DNA from: a bacterium | Lineage (GTDB): Bacteria > Patescibacteriota > Minisyncoccia > Moranbacterales > DUUL01 | Direction of reading: 5' to 3' | NCBI GenBank assembly: GCA_030626045.1 | Contig: DAOUPS010000011.1 | Location: forward strand, 1-17,074 | Length of the DNA: 17,074 nucleotides | Part shown: positions 1 to 6,631 of the stretch, in pieces | How positions within the stretch are numbered: position 1 is the first letter of the stretch | How the letters are laid out: the number at the start of each line of letters is the position of its first letter | The notes under the pieces: model-generated | Told to the model about the DNA's origin: nothing | What the model saw: only the letters and a program-made list of their open reading frames with translations | Databases searched by the model: none | Translations under genes and position numbers: made by a program

Positions 1-172
1 AACTGCCAATGGACACATTGTCCTTTATGATAGAACTGTTATCCCACCACAAGGACTGCTCATTTTCAGTTTCAACTTCAACCGAGACATCCGAGTCGGC
101 ATAAGAAACACCAAAACTCAGGCACACAATCATAAAAAACATTGCTAAGACTCTAACCTTTTTCGTCTTCAT
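1..172 (-). CDS. Exported protein of unknown function (N-terminal part)
   Basis: This is the first 57 codons of a minus-strand gene whose remainder lies beyond base 1. The ATG at 172 is preceded by a clear Shine-Dalgarno (AAGGAG, about 6 bases upstream). The N-terminus is a classical Sec signal peptide: a basic start (MKTKKVRV), a hydrophobic core, and a signal peptidase I-type site S-Y-A at residues 23-25. The mature start is acidic (DSDVSVEVETENEQ) and then reads SLWWDNSSIIKDNVSIGS. It has no lipobox, since Cys17 sits inside the hydrophobic core. The gene starts 82 bases after the upstream lipoprotein gene, with no terminator seen between them, so the two probably share a transcript. I do not recognise a family. 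That it is exported is well supported; its function is unknown. Confidence 0.75.
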   Translation of the reverse strand, partial: MKTKKVRVLAMFFMIVCLSFGVSYADSDVSVEVETENEQSLWWDNSSIIKDNVSIGS

Positions 173-254
173 GCCGATCTCCTTTTCCTTTTAGGATGTT
201 TGCACAACACAGTACGCCTATCATTTCTTGTCCGTCACCTCCATTCTATTTAAC

Positions 255-788
255 TCATTTTCTTACGCAAACCAATTCCAAAGTCTCTATCTCATGTAGA
301 TCATCTTTGATACCAATGACGATCCTTACCCCCACCTTTTTTCCTTTCTTGGGCAAGGGCACTTGGAAATAGAAAGTTGAATTTGGCGCATTTCCGCCAT
401 TGAATTCAACTGACTTAATATCACCGCCTATCACTACCATCTGCACCAAAACAATGCTCTGGCTTGTCGGATTATAGACATCCACTTTAAAGTAAACATG
501 GATATCCTCTTTTGAAAGCTTGTATTCTTGGGCTGGATCAATATATGCCAACTCAAATTCACTTTCTTTACCCGATAGTTTCAACACTCCATACTCAACA
601 ACCAGCCCCGAAGATGTATTTTCTTGATATACAATTACTCTTCCGGGAAGTGTTGTAGTCGCTTGAATCTCAACCTCCCGCGTTTCAAGACTCTGTTGAA
701 GTATAGATTTTCCTGTTGTTGCGCATCCCGAAAGAATTGCCAAAGAAAAAATCAGCCTAACTGCGATCTTGACGGCATTTCCGTTCAT
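255..788 (-). CDS. Putative lipoprotein of unknown function
   Basis: The product is 177 aa. It begins with a basic and hydrophobic signal segment (MNGNAVKIAVRLIFSLAILS) and a good lipobox L19-S20-G21-C22, so signal peptidase II processing and lipid anchoring at Cys22 are likely. The rest looks like a beta-rich extracytoplasmic domain: alternating hydrophobic strands and a central stretch around YFKVDVYNPTSQSIVLVQM that resembles the immunoglobulin-like domains found in many bacterial lipoproteins. That resemblance is only by style, and I cannot name a family. The start is fixed by a very strong Shine-Dalgarno (AGGAGGAG) just upstream of 788. The stop is TGA. A consensus-like promoter lies about 200 bases upstream, and the exported protein at 1-172 follows in the same direction. 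Confidence 0.8.
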   Translation of the reverse strand: MNGNAVKIAVRLIFSLAILSGCATTGKSILQQSLETREVEIQATTTLPGRVIVYQENTSSGLVVEYGVLKLSGKESEFELAYIDPAQEYKLSKEDIHVYFKVDVYNPTSQSIVLVQMVVIGGDIKSVEFNGGNAPNSTFYFQVPLPKKGKKVGVRIVIGIKDDLHEIETLELVCVRK

Positions 789-862
789 AGTCTTCTCTCC
801 TCCTCTTTAAGCTTTGTAAGACTTATACGCTGCAAGACAAAAGCGATTCGTAAATTGTCAAA

Positions 863-940
863 CTACTGTTTGGGAACTGTCCCATTAAATACTTCTAACC
901 AACGCTCATCAACATTTGATAAACGTTCGCTGAGATATTC
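863..940 (-). pseudogene. Possible gene remnant in the lipoprotein leader (weak)
   Basis: Within the 331-base gap 789-1119, the minus strand has a 25-codon open stretch without a start codon. It begins right after an in-frame TAA and ends in TAG at 863. Its translation looks protein-like (EYLSERLSNVDERWLEVFNG and a few more residues). It also contains GGGACAGTTCCC (872-883), a near-palindrome resembling tags I associate with REP/IS200-type (Y1 transposase) elements. I infer that this may be the decayed end of a mobile or other gene. A chance open frame is equally possible. The rest of the gap holds the promoter at 990-1018, the terminator at 1043-1078 and AT-rich leader sequence. Confidence 0.2.
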
Positions 941-989
941 TTATTGAGTAAATGCATCCATCAATATTTAATAAAAAATTTAACTTATA

Positions 990-1018
990 ACTATAGCGTA
1001 CTATTATATTTATGTCAA
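990..1018 (-). promoter_or_regulatory. Sigma-70-type promoter for the lipoprotein unit
   Basis: On the minus strand TTGACA (1018-1013) is followed by a 17-base spacer and TATAGT (995-990). Predicted initiation is near 983, which gives a leader of about 195 bases before the lipoprotein start at 788. It lies directly after the terminator of the preceding gene, as expected for an independent transcription unit. Confidence 0.7.
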
Positions 1019-1042
1019 CCAGCTTTCGTTTTAAAATAGAGT

Positions 1043-1078
1043 CAGAGCCCGAAAACGTGTTTTTGTCTTCGGGCTCTG
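1043..1078 (-). terminator. Stem-loop terminator after the GC-rich exported gene
   Basis: Perfect 11-bp inverted repeat CAGAGCCCGAA / TTCGGGCTCTG (1043-1053 and 1068-1078) with a 14-base loop, 42 bases downstream of the stop at 1120. The T-run on the minus strand is weak and displaced (ATTTT about 10 bases on), while the plus strand side reads GTTTTA. A smaller hairpin, ATGGCT / AGCCAT (1097-1102 and 1108-1113), sits between it and the stop codon. Termination of the gene at 1120-1767 is the likely role. Confidence 0.6.
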
Positions 1079-1119
1079 TTTTACATTGACTTGAACATGG
1101 CTATGGCAGCCATATTAAG

Positions 1120-1767
1120 CTAACCTTCGCCTTCAAGCTCAACATACCCTCTTTGTCCGGAATAGGATGTGGTAAATCCGGTTCCATTGGGCAGATCCAG
1201 TTCTTGGAAATGTCCTGTTTCAATGATCACCTCTGACTCGTAACTCGCGGTTCCACCGTGAACGCAGAGACTGGCATCCATGTCCAGAGAGCCGGAATTC
1301 TCCGAGCCCATAACAATTTCATTGCCACAGGACTGGTAATCAGCGTAAACTGCCGTTTTCGCGCTAAACTCATTATCGCCGGAGATCCAGGCGTCCGCAT
1401 CATCGCCGGAAAGTTCCATTTCCGCATTCTGCACCGCCTGATGGCGGTTAAACGCCTCACCGCCCGGAATAACGTTTGTCAGATCCATCCCTTCGGCCTG
1501 CATGGTCGTTGCTGAGTATTCCCCATAACCGGTCCCGGTTATGGCGCCCCAGTTATTGGTGTGCTGGCCGCCGCTGTTCTCAAAAACACCGCCATTGGTC
1601 AATCCTTCTTTATAGAAGTCCTGCCACTGGTTCAGGTCATTTCCTCCGCCGGCCCAGATGTCTTCACAACCGGGGTCAGGTGGATCGTCGCAAGCTATGA
1701 CCATGGTAGCCGGCATTACAGCCGCGAGAGTAAAGATCATCAACATCGTAAATACAAGTCTTTTCAT
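1120..1767 (-). CDS. Exported Gly/Asn/Ser-rich protein, possible lipoprotein
   Basis: A 215-aa protein that I cannot assign to a family. The start at 1767 is chosen over an in-frame ATG at 1803 because AAAGGAGA lies directly upstream and the protein then begins with a clean signal peptide (MKRLVFTMLMIFTLAAVMPA). The cleavage zone ends V-I-A-C (residues 23-26), an acceptable lipobox, so it is either a lipoprotein anchored at Cys26 or a signal-peptidase-I product. The mature part is acidic and rich in Gly, Asn, Ser and Asp (WAGGGNDLNQWQ, GAITGTGYGEYSA, GSENSGSLDMDASL). It has no membrane segment and few Lys, which is typical of surface or adhesin-like beta-rich proteins. Four Cys (26, 33 and two in the C-terminal half) could form disulfides if the protein is not lipidated. 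Two 60-base samples of the gene count 53% and 57% GC, against about 38% for a sample in clpB, so its composition is unlike its neighbours. It has its own promoter (1955-1982), a long leader and a terminator. Confidence 0.75.
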   Translation of the reverse strand: MKRLVFTMLMIFTLAAVMPATMVIACDDPPDPGCEDIWAGGGNDLNQWQDFYKEGLTNGGVFENSGGQHTNNWGAITGTGYGEYSATTMQAEGMDLTNVIPGGEAFNRHQAVQNAEMELSGDDADAWISGDNEFSAKTAVYADYQSCGNEIVMGSENSGSLDMDASLCVHGGTASYESEVIIETGHFQELDLPNGTGFTTSYSGQRGYVELEGEG

Positions 1768-1832
1768 GTGTTTCTCCTTTTTTTCGGGTTCACAAAGTTC
1801 CAAAAAAGATGTCTTGACGATAATTTGTTGCG

Positions 1833-1871
1833 TGTTCGCGACGCTTGAGAATCACCCCCTTTCAGCGAACA
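1833..1871 (-). other. Hairpin in the leader of the exported gene
   Basis: Perfect 7-bp inverted repeat TGTTCGC / GCGAACA (1833-1839 and 1865-1871) enclosing 25 bases, in the roughly 180-base leader between the promoter and the start at 1767. A second small hairpin (AGCTTT / AAAGCT) lies further 5' in the same leader, around 1909-1930. The leader could be a structured regulatory RNA. I could not match it to a riboswitch class I know. The remainder of 1768-2125 holds only the promoter and AT-rich repeats. Confidence 0.35.
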
Positions 1872-1954
1872 AAAAGGTTAAAGGAACTGAATATACACAG
1901 TCAAACCAGCTTTCAATCACACAAAAGCTGACTTGGCTGTACATACATTTGGAC

Positions 1955-1982
1955 ATTGTATACCAGGAATACTATAAGTCAA
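1955..1982 (-). promoter_or_regulatory. Sigma-70-type promoter for the exported gene at 1120-1767
   Basis: On the minus strand TTGACT (1982-1977), a 16-base spacer and TACAAT (1960-1955). A TGG lies just upstream of the -10 region. Predicted initiation is near 1948, giving a leader of about 180 bases. Confidence 0.6.
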
Positions 1983-2030
1983 GAACAAAAAACAATCGTT
2001 GCAATCAATGCCCCAATACCTCTGAGGCTG

Positions 2031-2114
2031 AAATTTTGAATTTTGATTGAATAATTAATGTTCTACTTTTAAATGTTTAAACATTTTGTCATTCAAAATT
2101 AGAAATTCAAAATT
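2031..2114. repeat. AT-rich intergenic repeats with central palindrome
   Basis: ATTCAAAATT occurs twice in direct orientation at 2091-2100 and 2105-2114 (14-base period) and once inverted (AATTTTGAAT, 2032-2041). Between them lies a perfect 16-base palindrome, AAATGTTTAAACATTT (2071-2086). It sits 3' of the Wzz-like gene ending at 2126 but has no convincing T-run on the minus strand, so a terminator role is uncertain. Confidence 0.5.
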
Positions 2115-2125
2115 ATCTGCACTGA

Positions 2126-2827
2126 TTATTCACCATGAATCACACTGCGCACAGAATCAACCGGCATCTCATTATCAGTATTTTTTTGCTTCTCTTTTAA
2201 CCTTGCCTTGAAGAATTTTAAATCGTGTTCGCTTCCCGGATATAAATTGATATATAAAAGAGAGACAGCCAGCCCGGCTATTATTGCAACAGCAAAATTT
2301 AGCCGAATGTCCGGCATTGTTTTTGAAACAATGGGAGAGTCAATTACTTTTACCGAAACAAGATCTCCGCTCCCGTGAAAAGCGGATTGTTTGGCAATAA
2401 GCGTTTGATGTATCCCATCCGCAATTTTTTTTGCCTGTTCTTTATTTGGATGAGTAACATCGATCTTAATAATACCGGTATCACCGGCCGCTTTTGCATC
2501 AACTGTTCTTTGCCATATTTCAGCAGTCTTATCTTGATTCGGACTTTTCTCAAAATATCCTCTGTCAATTTCAAATCCCGTGCTTATAACTTCATTACAA
2601 AATGAATTCGTTTTAATGACTTCTGAAAATACCGTACTTAAATACGCACTGGAACGGGACATTGTATACGGATCAGTGCCATTGGGAAATTGCTGTACAA
2701 CAAGTATTTTAGAATGCGCGCTATGGCGCGTTGGCTGAATAAAAGTAACAGTCGTCGCGATAAGTAGAGATATAGCAACAGTAATTCCAATTGTTTGTTT
2801 CTTCTGCAATATTTTCAAAAAGTTCAT
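2126..2827 (-). CDS. Wzz-like polysaccharide co-polymerase / chain-length determinant
   Basis: A 233-aa inner-membrane protein with the Wzz layout. There is a short cytoplasmic N-terminus, TM1 at about residues 13-30, an extracytoplasmic domain of about 145 residues, a Pro-containing segment (VIDSPIVSKTMPD), TM2 at about 177-195 and a short charged cytoplasmic tail of about 38 residues. Proteins of this type set the length of surface polysaccharide chains or couple synthesis to export. No Walker motifs or tyrosine cluster are present, so it is not a BY-kinase. It shares the block SRSxxYLxxxFSxVIxTxxF with the next gene upstream (2845-4299), so the two are paralogues. It starts 17 bases after that gene's stop, with AAAGGA rather far upstream, and translational coupling is likely. 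The family call is good; the polysaccharide substrate is unknown. Confidence 0.75.
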   Translation of the reverse strand: MNFLKILQKKQTIGITVAISLLIATTVTFIQPTRHSAHSKILVVQQFPNGTDPYTMSRSSAYLSTVFSEVIKTNSFCNEVISTGFEIDRGYFEKSPNQDKTAEIWQRTVDAKAAGDTGIIKIDVTHPNKEQAKKIADGIHQTLIAKQSAFHGSGDLVSVKVIDSPIVSKTMPDIRLNFAVAIIAGLAVSLLYINLYPGSEHDLKFFKARLKEKQKNTDNEMPVDSVRSVIHGE

Positions 2828-2844
2828 TGGATGCGATTAGTCCT

Positions 2845-4299
2845 TTAGGTTTCTCCTTTGAGTAATTTGTTAAGTTTTTCCTTTACTTCATTTTCCGTCG
2901 GTTCGCGTTCGATATCGTTTTTTTCCGGCTGTATTTGAAAATCATCTGCAATAACATCTTTCCGGATTGTTTCATTTACTTTATCTGACGGAACGTTCTG
3001 TCCTTCTTCTATAAAAGCATCGTCTGGTCCCTCAATGTGTTCAATTGGTGATCTTTCTTTAACTCTTAACGTTGTTTCCTGATCAGCACCAGTCATAAAT
3101 ATCGGAAGATTCTTTGGAGCAACTGCCTTTTTTTGTTTTTCTTTATTGTCAATGGCTTTCTCTCTGTTCTTCTCCTTCAACGCCGTCACTTTTCGAACAC
3201 TTTCAGTTATGGGTAAAATCGGTTCTTCGGATTCCCGATGATGAGTTGTTCTGGAAGCTTTGATATCTCTAAATTTCTTATCGGCAAAAATTGATCTGCC
3301 GTATAACTTTGAGATAACTCCTTTCCCACTTGATTGATATTTTTCAAATATTCCTTTATCCTCAACAAAAAGCGCTTTTTCATCTTGATCTTTTTTCTTC
3401 AAAGCAATCTTCTTTTCAAATTCGTCCTTATTGATCATTGACCCTTCCAGGTCAGGAATATCCGTTGGTATTTTACTTGGAATTTCTGTATCAGGACGGA
3501 CTACACCTGCCTGTAATACCTTCTTTCTTTTCTTCTGCAGTCTTGAAGCACTTTTTTGTTCGCTTACCGCCTCCTTCATCACAAACGGGCCATTCTCTTC
3601 AAGTTCGTATGCTAATTCACTTTTTTCTTTCCTTTTTTCAAGCTGTCGCTTAAGCTGGCTCTTAATAAGCTTATCAATTACACTCTTTTTTTCCACAACT
3701 CGCAGATCAAATGATCCATAAAAGATCGCAACAATAACCGATCCGACAAAACCTATTATTAAGCCTAATGCCGTGTTAAGGAAAATATTGGGAGAAACCG
3801 GTAAGCTGGAAGTAATCGGCCCGTCAATGAGCTTTGGTTCAATAACTTCTTTCCTGCCATGGTATTTCTGTCCATTTTCTGAAAAATTTTGGGCGATTGC
3901 CCGAGCAATTTTTCTTGACTCAATCATAGATCTATCAAATACGCTGATCTTCAGTATGCCTGCTCCACTTATCTTTTCAACTTGAACTTCCTTTTCCCAC
4001 TGTTTTTTTCTCTCTCCCGGATCATCTGAAAATTTCTTTTCTATTTTGAGAGAAGAGTTCAGAACGTCGTCAAGAAACAGCTCAGTGAAAATAACTTGTG
4101 AAAAAATTTCACTAAGATATTCCACTGATCGGGATGCCGACGCAGTATTGGTTTCTTTTTGAATAATAAGAATGGTAATATCAGATCGATATTTTGGCGG
4201 AATCAATGTGGACACGAAAAACGCGCAAGATCCCGCCACAAATGTTATGTACAGGATGAGTTGCCATTTCTTGAATATTTTTGGTAATACTTCTCTCAT
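2845..4299 (-). CDS. Wzz-like protein with long charged cytoplasmic tail
   Basis: A 484-aa protein from the ATG at 4299. An in-frame TTG at 4344 would add 15 residues, but it lies almost at the predicted transcription start and has no ribosome site. Residues 1-195 follow the Wzz plan: TM1 at about 13-33, an extracytoplasmic domain with SRSVEYLSEIFSQVIFTELF, a Pro-rich stretch (LIDGPITSSLPVSPN) and TM2 at about 173-195. Unusually, TM2 is followed by about 285 residues of Lys/Glu-rich, low-complexity and probably disordered or coiled sequence (KRQLEKRKEKSELAYELEE, KKIALKKKDQDEKALF). No Walker A/B or Tyr-rich tail of a BY-kinase is visible there. It is the first gene of a two-gene unit behind a consensus promoter. 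I infer that the tail is a cytoplasmic scaffold or docking region. Confidence 0.72.
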   Translation of the reverse strand: MREVLPKIFKKWQLILYITFVAGSCAFFVSTLIPPKYRSDITILIIQKETNTASASRSVEYLSEIFSQVIFTELFLDDVLNSSLKIEKKFSDDPGERKKQWEKEVQVEKISGAGILKISVFDRSMIESRKIARAIAQNFSENGQKYHGRKEVIEPKLIDGPITSSLPVSPNIFLNTALGLIIGFVGSVIVAIFYGSFDLRVVEKKSVIDKLIKSQLKRQLEKRKEKSELAYELEENGPFVMKEAVSEQKSASRLQKKRKKVLQAGVVRPDTEIPSKIPTDIPDLEGSMINKDEFEKKIALKKKDQDEKALFVEDKGIFEKYQSSGKGVISKLYGRSIFADKKFRDIKASRTTHHRESEEPILPITESVRKVTALKEKNREKAIDNKEKQKKAVAPKNLPIFMTGADQETTLRVKERSPIEHIEGPDDAFIEEGQNVPSDKVNETIRKDVIADDFQIQPEKNDIEREPTENEVKEKLNKLLKGET

Positions 4300-4354
4300 T
4301 TTTTCGTTCAATAACTTATTTCTACTGAATTTACAGAAAAACAACCAACATATA

Positions 4355-4383
4355 GTTGTATAATAATAGAGTTAATTTGTCAA
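4355..4383 (-). promoter_or_regulatory. Sigma-70-type promoter for the Wzz-like pair
   Basis: On the minus strand TTGACA (4383-4378), a 17-base spacer and TACAAC (4360-4355). TATACA with a 15-base spacer is an alternative reading. Initiation near 4348 would leave a leader of about 50 bases before the ATG at 4299, which supports that start over the TTG at 4344. Confidence 0.6.
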
Positions 4384-4388
4384 GACGC

Positions 4389-4410
4389 AAAAAGGTACTG
4401 ACCCCTTTTT
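4389..4410. repeat. Short palindromic tag with GGGGTCAGTACC
   Basis: AAAAAGG (4389-4395) and CCTTTTT (4404-4410) form an inverted repeat around TACTGACC. The minus strand reads GGGGTCAGTACC. I associate such tags with IS200/REP-type elements, but no transposase is present here, so at most it is a remnant. Confidence 0.25.
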
Positions 4411-4433
4411 CTCAATCCTTTTTTTCAATCTAC

Positions 4434-4470
4434 TTTAAAACCCTTTGTTGTTAGAACAAAGGGTTTTAAA
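4434..4470 (-). terminator. Strong stem-loop terminator after the HtrA-like paralogue
   Basis: Perfect 16-bp inverted repeat TTTAAAACCCTTTGTT / AACAAAGGGTTTTAAA (4434-4449 and 4455-4470) with a 5-base loop, 22 bases downstream of the stop at 4493. The A-rich and T-rich flanks built into the stem give the usual intrinsic terminator pattern. It closes the quality-control block before the promoter at 4355-4383. Confidence 0.85.
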
Positions 4471-4492
4471 AATAGTTTCTTTGGCTAGGTTA

Positions 4493-5710
4493 TTATTTCA
4501 GTGTGACATCAAGAAACTTCATTTCCTCGTTCCTCATTATTGTCAGCATAATTTTATCGCCCGCTTGATGTCTGGAGATCATTTGTGATAATGGATCATC
4601 AAGTGTTATCTCTTTACCGTCCACTGAAAGCACAATATCTCTTAGTTGCAATCCTGCGATCTCAGCTGCGGATCCTTTTTTTACCGCAAGCCCTTGCTGG
4701 CCGCTAAAAGAATATATCAGTGCCCCTCTGTCGACCGCAAGATGGTTAAGTAACGCAATTTCTCTATTTATGGAAAGATAATAGGCGCCAAGCACGCCGT
4801 GAGGATTCCTCTGTCCCTGAATAACTCTTTCAATCGTAAATTTAAGCCTGTTGATTGGAATTATGAACCCGACGTTCTTGCCATCTTTAGCAATGTAACG
4901 TGCAATTCCAACAACTGTCCCGTTAAAATCAACAATGGGCCCTCCCATATTTTTTTCGTTGATCAGCGCGTCACACATTATCGCCCCTTCCATCTTTTCC
5001 GAGGATGAGAGTTCTGAATTTAATAAAGAAAATCGTTTGTTCTTTTCATTTATCACTCCAAGAGAAAAAGTGTTCTGGTATTCACCAGCGGCATTCCCGA
5101 TAATGATGATCTTTTCGCCAGTTTCAAGTTCATCTGAATTTCCAAACTGCGCCGCGGGTAAATTCCCTCCCTCTGTTTTGTAAAACTCGACTTCGGCATA
5201 TTGGTCAACAAATACTTTTTTCGCTTCAAACTCTTTTCCATTTGAGGAGAATATCTTGTATTTTTTTGAAGCGTTCGATTCCGAAAGCGTACTGCCTTCT
5301 CCAAAAACATCAGCATTATTTCTTATTACGCTCATGATAAGCCCGTCTCCAGTCAATATAATTCCTGTTTTTATATGATTCTGGATGTCGCTGCTTGTCT
5401 TGATCTCATTTTCTTTCTGAACATCTTTTCCATCAGCGTATTCAACTATACTGACAATAACAGGCAAAACGTTTTGGGCTGTGTTTGTAACTGAGAAATT
5501 TTCGCGCACAGTCACCTGTTCTGTCTTATTGATCACAGTAATTTTTTCATTCACTTTCTGAAGGATCGGAAAATGTTCCAGGCATTTGAATGATGAAAGC
5601 CATGGAACAATGATCCTCTCCATTGCAACTCCTGAAACTCCTCCAATTACGGCGACAATAACAACTATGAATAAAATTTTAATAACTTTCTTTGCGGCTT
5701 TCTTTAACAT
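4493..5710 (-). CDS. HtrA-like protein with replaced catalytic triad (pseudoprotease)
   Basis: A 405-aa protein with the same layout as the active HtrA at 9377-10702: N-terminal membrane anchor at about residues 10-30, a trypsin-like (S1C) fold at about 75-290, and one PDZ domain at about 295-400 (GLAVKKGSAAEIAGLQLRDI, VLSVDGKEI). Alignment by eye to the paralogue places its catalytic residues at non-catalytic ones here. The His position (TNRHVV in the paralogue) is Arg130 in SVIRNN. The Asp position (DSFMDLAVIK) is Glu173 in DQYAEVEFYK. The nucleophile Ser (NPGNSGGP) is Met255 in NEKNMGGP. The fold landmarks around them are kept (DGLIMS, IIIIGNAAGEYQNTFSLGVI, VGFIIPINRLK). It therefore probably lacks peptidase activity and may bind or scaffold unfolded or envelope proteins. 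No Shine-Dalgarno is visible at the ATG (5710). It lies 72 bases after the membrane-protein gene and ends at a strong terminator. Confidence 0.85.
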   Translation of the reverse strand: MLKKAAKKVIKILFIVVIVAVIGGVSGVAMERIIVPWLSSFKCLEHFPILQKVNEKITVINKTEQVTVRENFSVTNTAQNVLPVIVSIVEYADGKDVQKENEIKTSSDIQNHIKTGIILTGDGLIMSVIRNNADVFGEGSTLSESNASKKYKIFSSNGKEFEAKKVFVDQYAEVEFYKTEGGNLPAAQFGNSDELETGEKIIIIGNAAGEYQNTFSLGVINEKNKRFSLLNSELSSSEKMEGAIMCDALINEKNMGGPIVDFNGTVVGIARYIAKDGKNVGFIIPINRLKFTIERVIQGQRNPHGVLGAYYLSINREIALLNHLAVDRGALIYSFSGQQGLAVKKGSAAEIAGLQLRDIVLSVDGKEITLDDPLSQMISRHQAGDKIMLTIMRNEEMKFLDVTLK

Positions 5711-5782
5711 ATGGCTTAAGGTTTTAAAGCTCGACCGAGAAATTTGCTTTGAAAAAAATTAATTTAAAAACAGTCCTGTAAT

Positions 5783-6610
5783 TCATACAACCAAATTCCA
5801 TTGGGCTGTGGATAAAATGCCCGCGATAGCAAGCGTGGAGAGAATAACATTGAGCGCTACGGCCTTCAGCGTGAAAGTTCTTTGAATATACGTTCTTACG
5901 GCATCCCAAAAAACAAAGTAAATTATAAGGGCAACAACACCTGTTGTCAAGTACGCAAACGGCCATAGCGATAATCCCCAAATCACTTCGCCTATCACAA
6001 GCGAGAGAATGAGACTGAAAAATAAAACTGTTTTTCTTTCCCGCTGGCTGCATTCCACTGCTTCCAGTATTCCTCCATTTACTAAGTTGCTTGGCTGTTT
6101 TTTCGATCGCTGCCTGATCTTAGAGCACGCAGCCTGGCAGATCATAAGCGATGGCAATCCGATAAGAAATGTCGAACCGATAAAAGTCAGAACAAGAATC
6201 CATGCACTTATTTGAAAATTCAGATACCATCCATAATTTGACACAAACCAAAAGAACCCCGTTGCTAGTGTTGCAAGATTTATCATTCCTTGCGCCGTCT
6301 GGTCGCAATCATAAAACTTTAACCGATAGGCGCCAAGCAATGCCAAATAATAGACAAATGAGGATAGCACAACAAAGACTTGTTTTTCGATCAGATCGTC
6401 AATTAAAAAAAGAAGGCTGAGCGAGCCAATGCTAAGAAAGAAAGGAATGGCTAAGAACCGTATCTTTCTCGCTAGCGGCCATACCATTAATACCGAAAAG
6501 CATACCAGAAAAATGAGAACGGCAAAGAACCAGTGCCGTTGAAATATTGATACCTCCAAAGCACAAGCGAAAATAATACTGAGAAGAATTGAATTAAACT
6601 TAAAAAGCAT
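5783..6610 (-). CDS. Polytopic membrane protein of unknown function
   Basis: A 275-aa, very hydrophobic protein with about 8-9 predicted membrane spans (roughly residues 5-21, 27-45, 52-70, 77-95, 107-125, 134-152, 194-213, 216-236 and 249-268). A single larger hydrophilic loop at about 160-193 (KIRQRSKKQPSNLVNGG) is positively charged and so probably cytoplasmic. I see no transporter, transferase or protease motif and do not recognise the family. It starts 21 bases after the clpB stop and is followed 72 bases later by the pseudoprotease gene, so co-transcription with both is likely. A role in envelope stress or protein quality control is only suggested by this context. Confidence 0.75.
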   Translation of the reverse strand: MLFKFNSILLSIIFACALEVSIFQRHWFFAVLIFLVCFSVLMVWPLARKIRFLAIPFFLSIGSLSLLFLIDDLIEKQVFVVLSSFVYYLALLGAYRLKFYDCDQTAQGMINLATLATGFFWFVSNYGWYLNFQISAWILVLTFIGSTFLIGLPSLMICQAACSKIRQRSKKQPSNLVNGGILEAVECSQRERKTVLFFSLILSLVIGEVIWGLSLWPFAYLTTGVVALIIYFVFWDAVRTYIQRTFTLKAVALNVILSTLAIAGILSTAQWNLVV

Positions 6611-6631
6611 TTTTTGACAGCTTCTTTTTTG

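Noticed and set aside
1120..1767. Curli-type (CsgA/CsgB) amyloid subunit
   Set aside because: It is Gly/Asn/Ser-rich, but the regular Ser-x5-Gln-x4-Asn-x5-Gln repeat spacing of curlins is absent.
2845..3700. BY-kinase (Wzc-like) domain in the tail of the larger Wzz-like protein
   Set aside because: No Walker A, A' or B motif and no Tyr-rich C-terminus can be seen; the tail is Lys/Glu-rich low complexity.
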